Below are positions 62,693 to 64,000 of a DNA stretch of 64,000 bases, one piece after another. The number at the start of each line of letters is the position of its first letter. Positions within the stretch are counted from its first letter, which is position 1. A program made the translations under genes and the position numbers. Source of the stretch: Anoplopoma fimbria (Eukaryota; Chordata; Actinopteri; Perciformes; Anoplopomatidae); NCBI RefSeq assembly GCF_027596085.1, contig NC_072465.1:19050207-19114206 (forward strand), in the 5' to 3' direction. Under the pieces are notes generated by a model that made no database searches, had not been told where the DNA came from, and was given only the letters and a program-made list of their open reading frames with translations.

Positions 62693-64000
<1,308 letters not shown>

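Overview
This window is nuclear DNA from a ray-finned (teleost) fish. Three things point to this: intron-rich vertebrate gene structure with GT/AG exons; very dense, long dinucleotide microsatellites, about fourteen (CA)n/(GT)n arrays above 45 bp; and fish-type interspersed repeats (a DIRS-type tyrosine-recombinase retroelement, a tRNA-headed SINE and a short repeat ending in a GCGCTxTA-type tail).

Only one host gene is supported. It is the 5' two fifths of a plasma-membrane calcium ATPase, best called atp2b2 (PMCA2), on the minus strand. Eleven coding exons run from the ATG at 45900 down to 9053. They splice in frame into 554 codons with every GT/AG boundary and phase accounted for. They cover the N-terminus, TM1-TM4, the actuator domain with its TGES loop, the PEGLP motif of TM4 and the phosphorylated aspartate loop (SDKTGT, D500). 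The rest of the nucleotide-binding domain, TM5-TM10 and the calmodulin-binding tail must lie beyond position 1. No further exon could be seen in 1-9052.

The most informative part of the gene is splice site A (14704-18995). Three consecutive cassette exons of 33, 54 and 42 nt, all phase 1/1, can be included or skipped without breaking the frame. This is the PMCA2-type arrangement that gives the w/x/z variants. The 33-nt microexon is diverged and acidic compared with mammals, and the middle exon is two codons shorter than the 60-nt mammalian one.

Layout: 1-9052, partial downstream intron with microsatellites and a GACT-rich repeat; 9053-25917, coding exons 2-11 and their introns, with a teleost repeat in intron 10 and a minus-strand SINE in intron 9; 25918-45701, a 19.8-kb first coding intron carrying seven long (GT)n arrays all in the same orientation; 45702-45900, first coding exon; about 46.3-47.0 kb, a pyrimidine- and GC-rich block that may be the promoter and non-coding first exon; 49.1-51.3 kb, a dead DIRS-like element on the plus strand (Gag-like ORF, RT remnant, tyrosine recombinase with two catalytic residues lost); 51.3-64 kb, non-coding flank with one teleost short repeat, a strand-switching TGAC-rich tract and further microsatellites. 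No RNA gene, CRISPR array or clearly new multi-gene system was found. The items that most deserve checking are the site-A microexons, the decayed DIRS element, the candidate promoter and several perfect inverted repeats.
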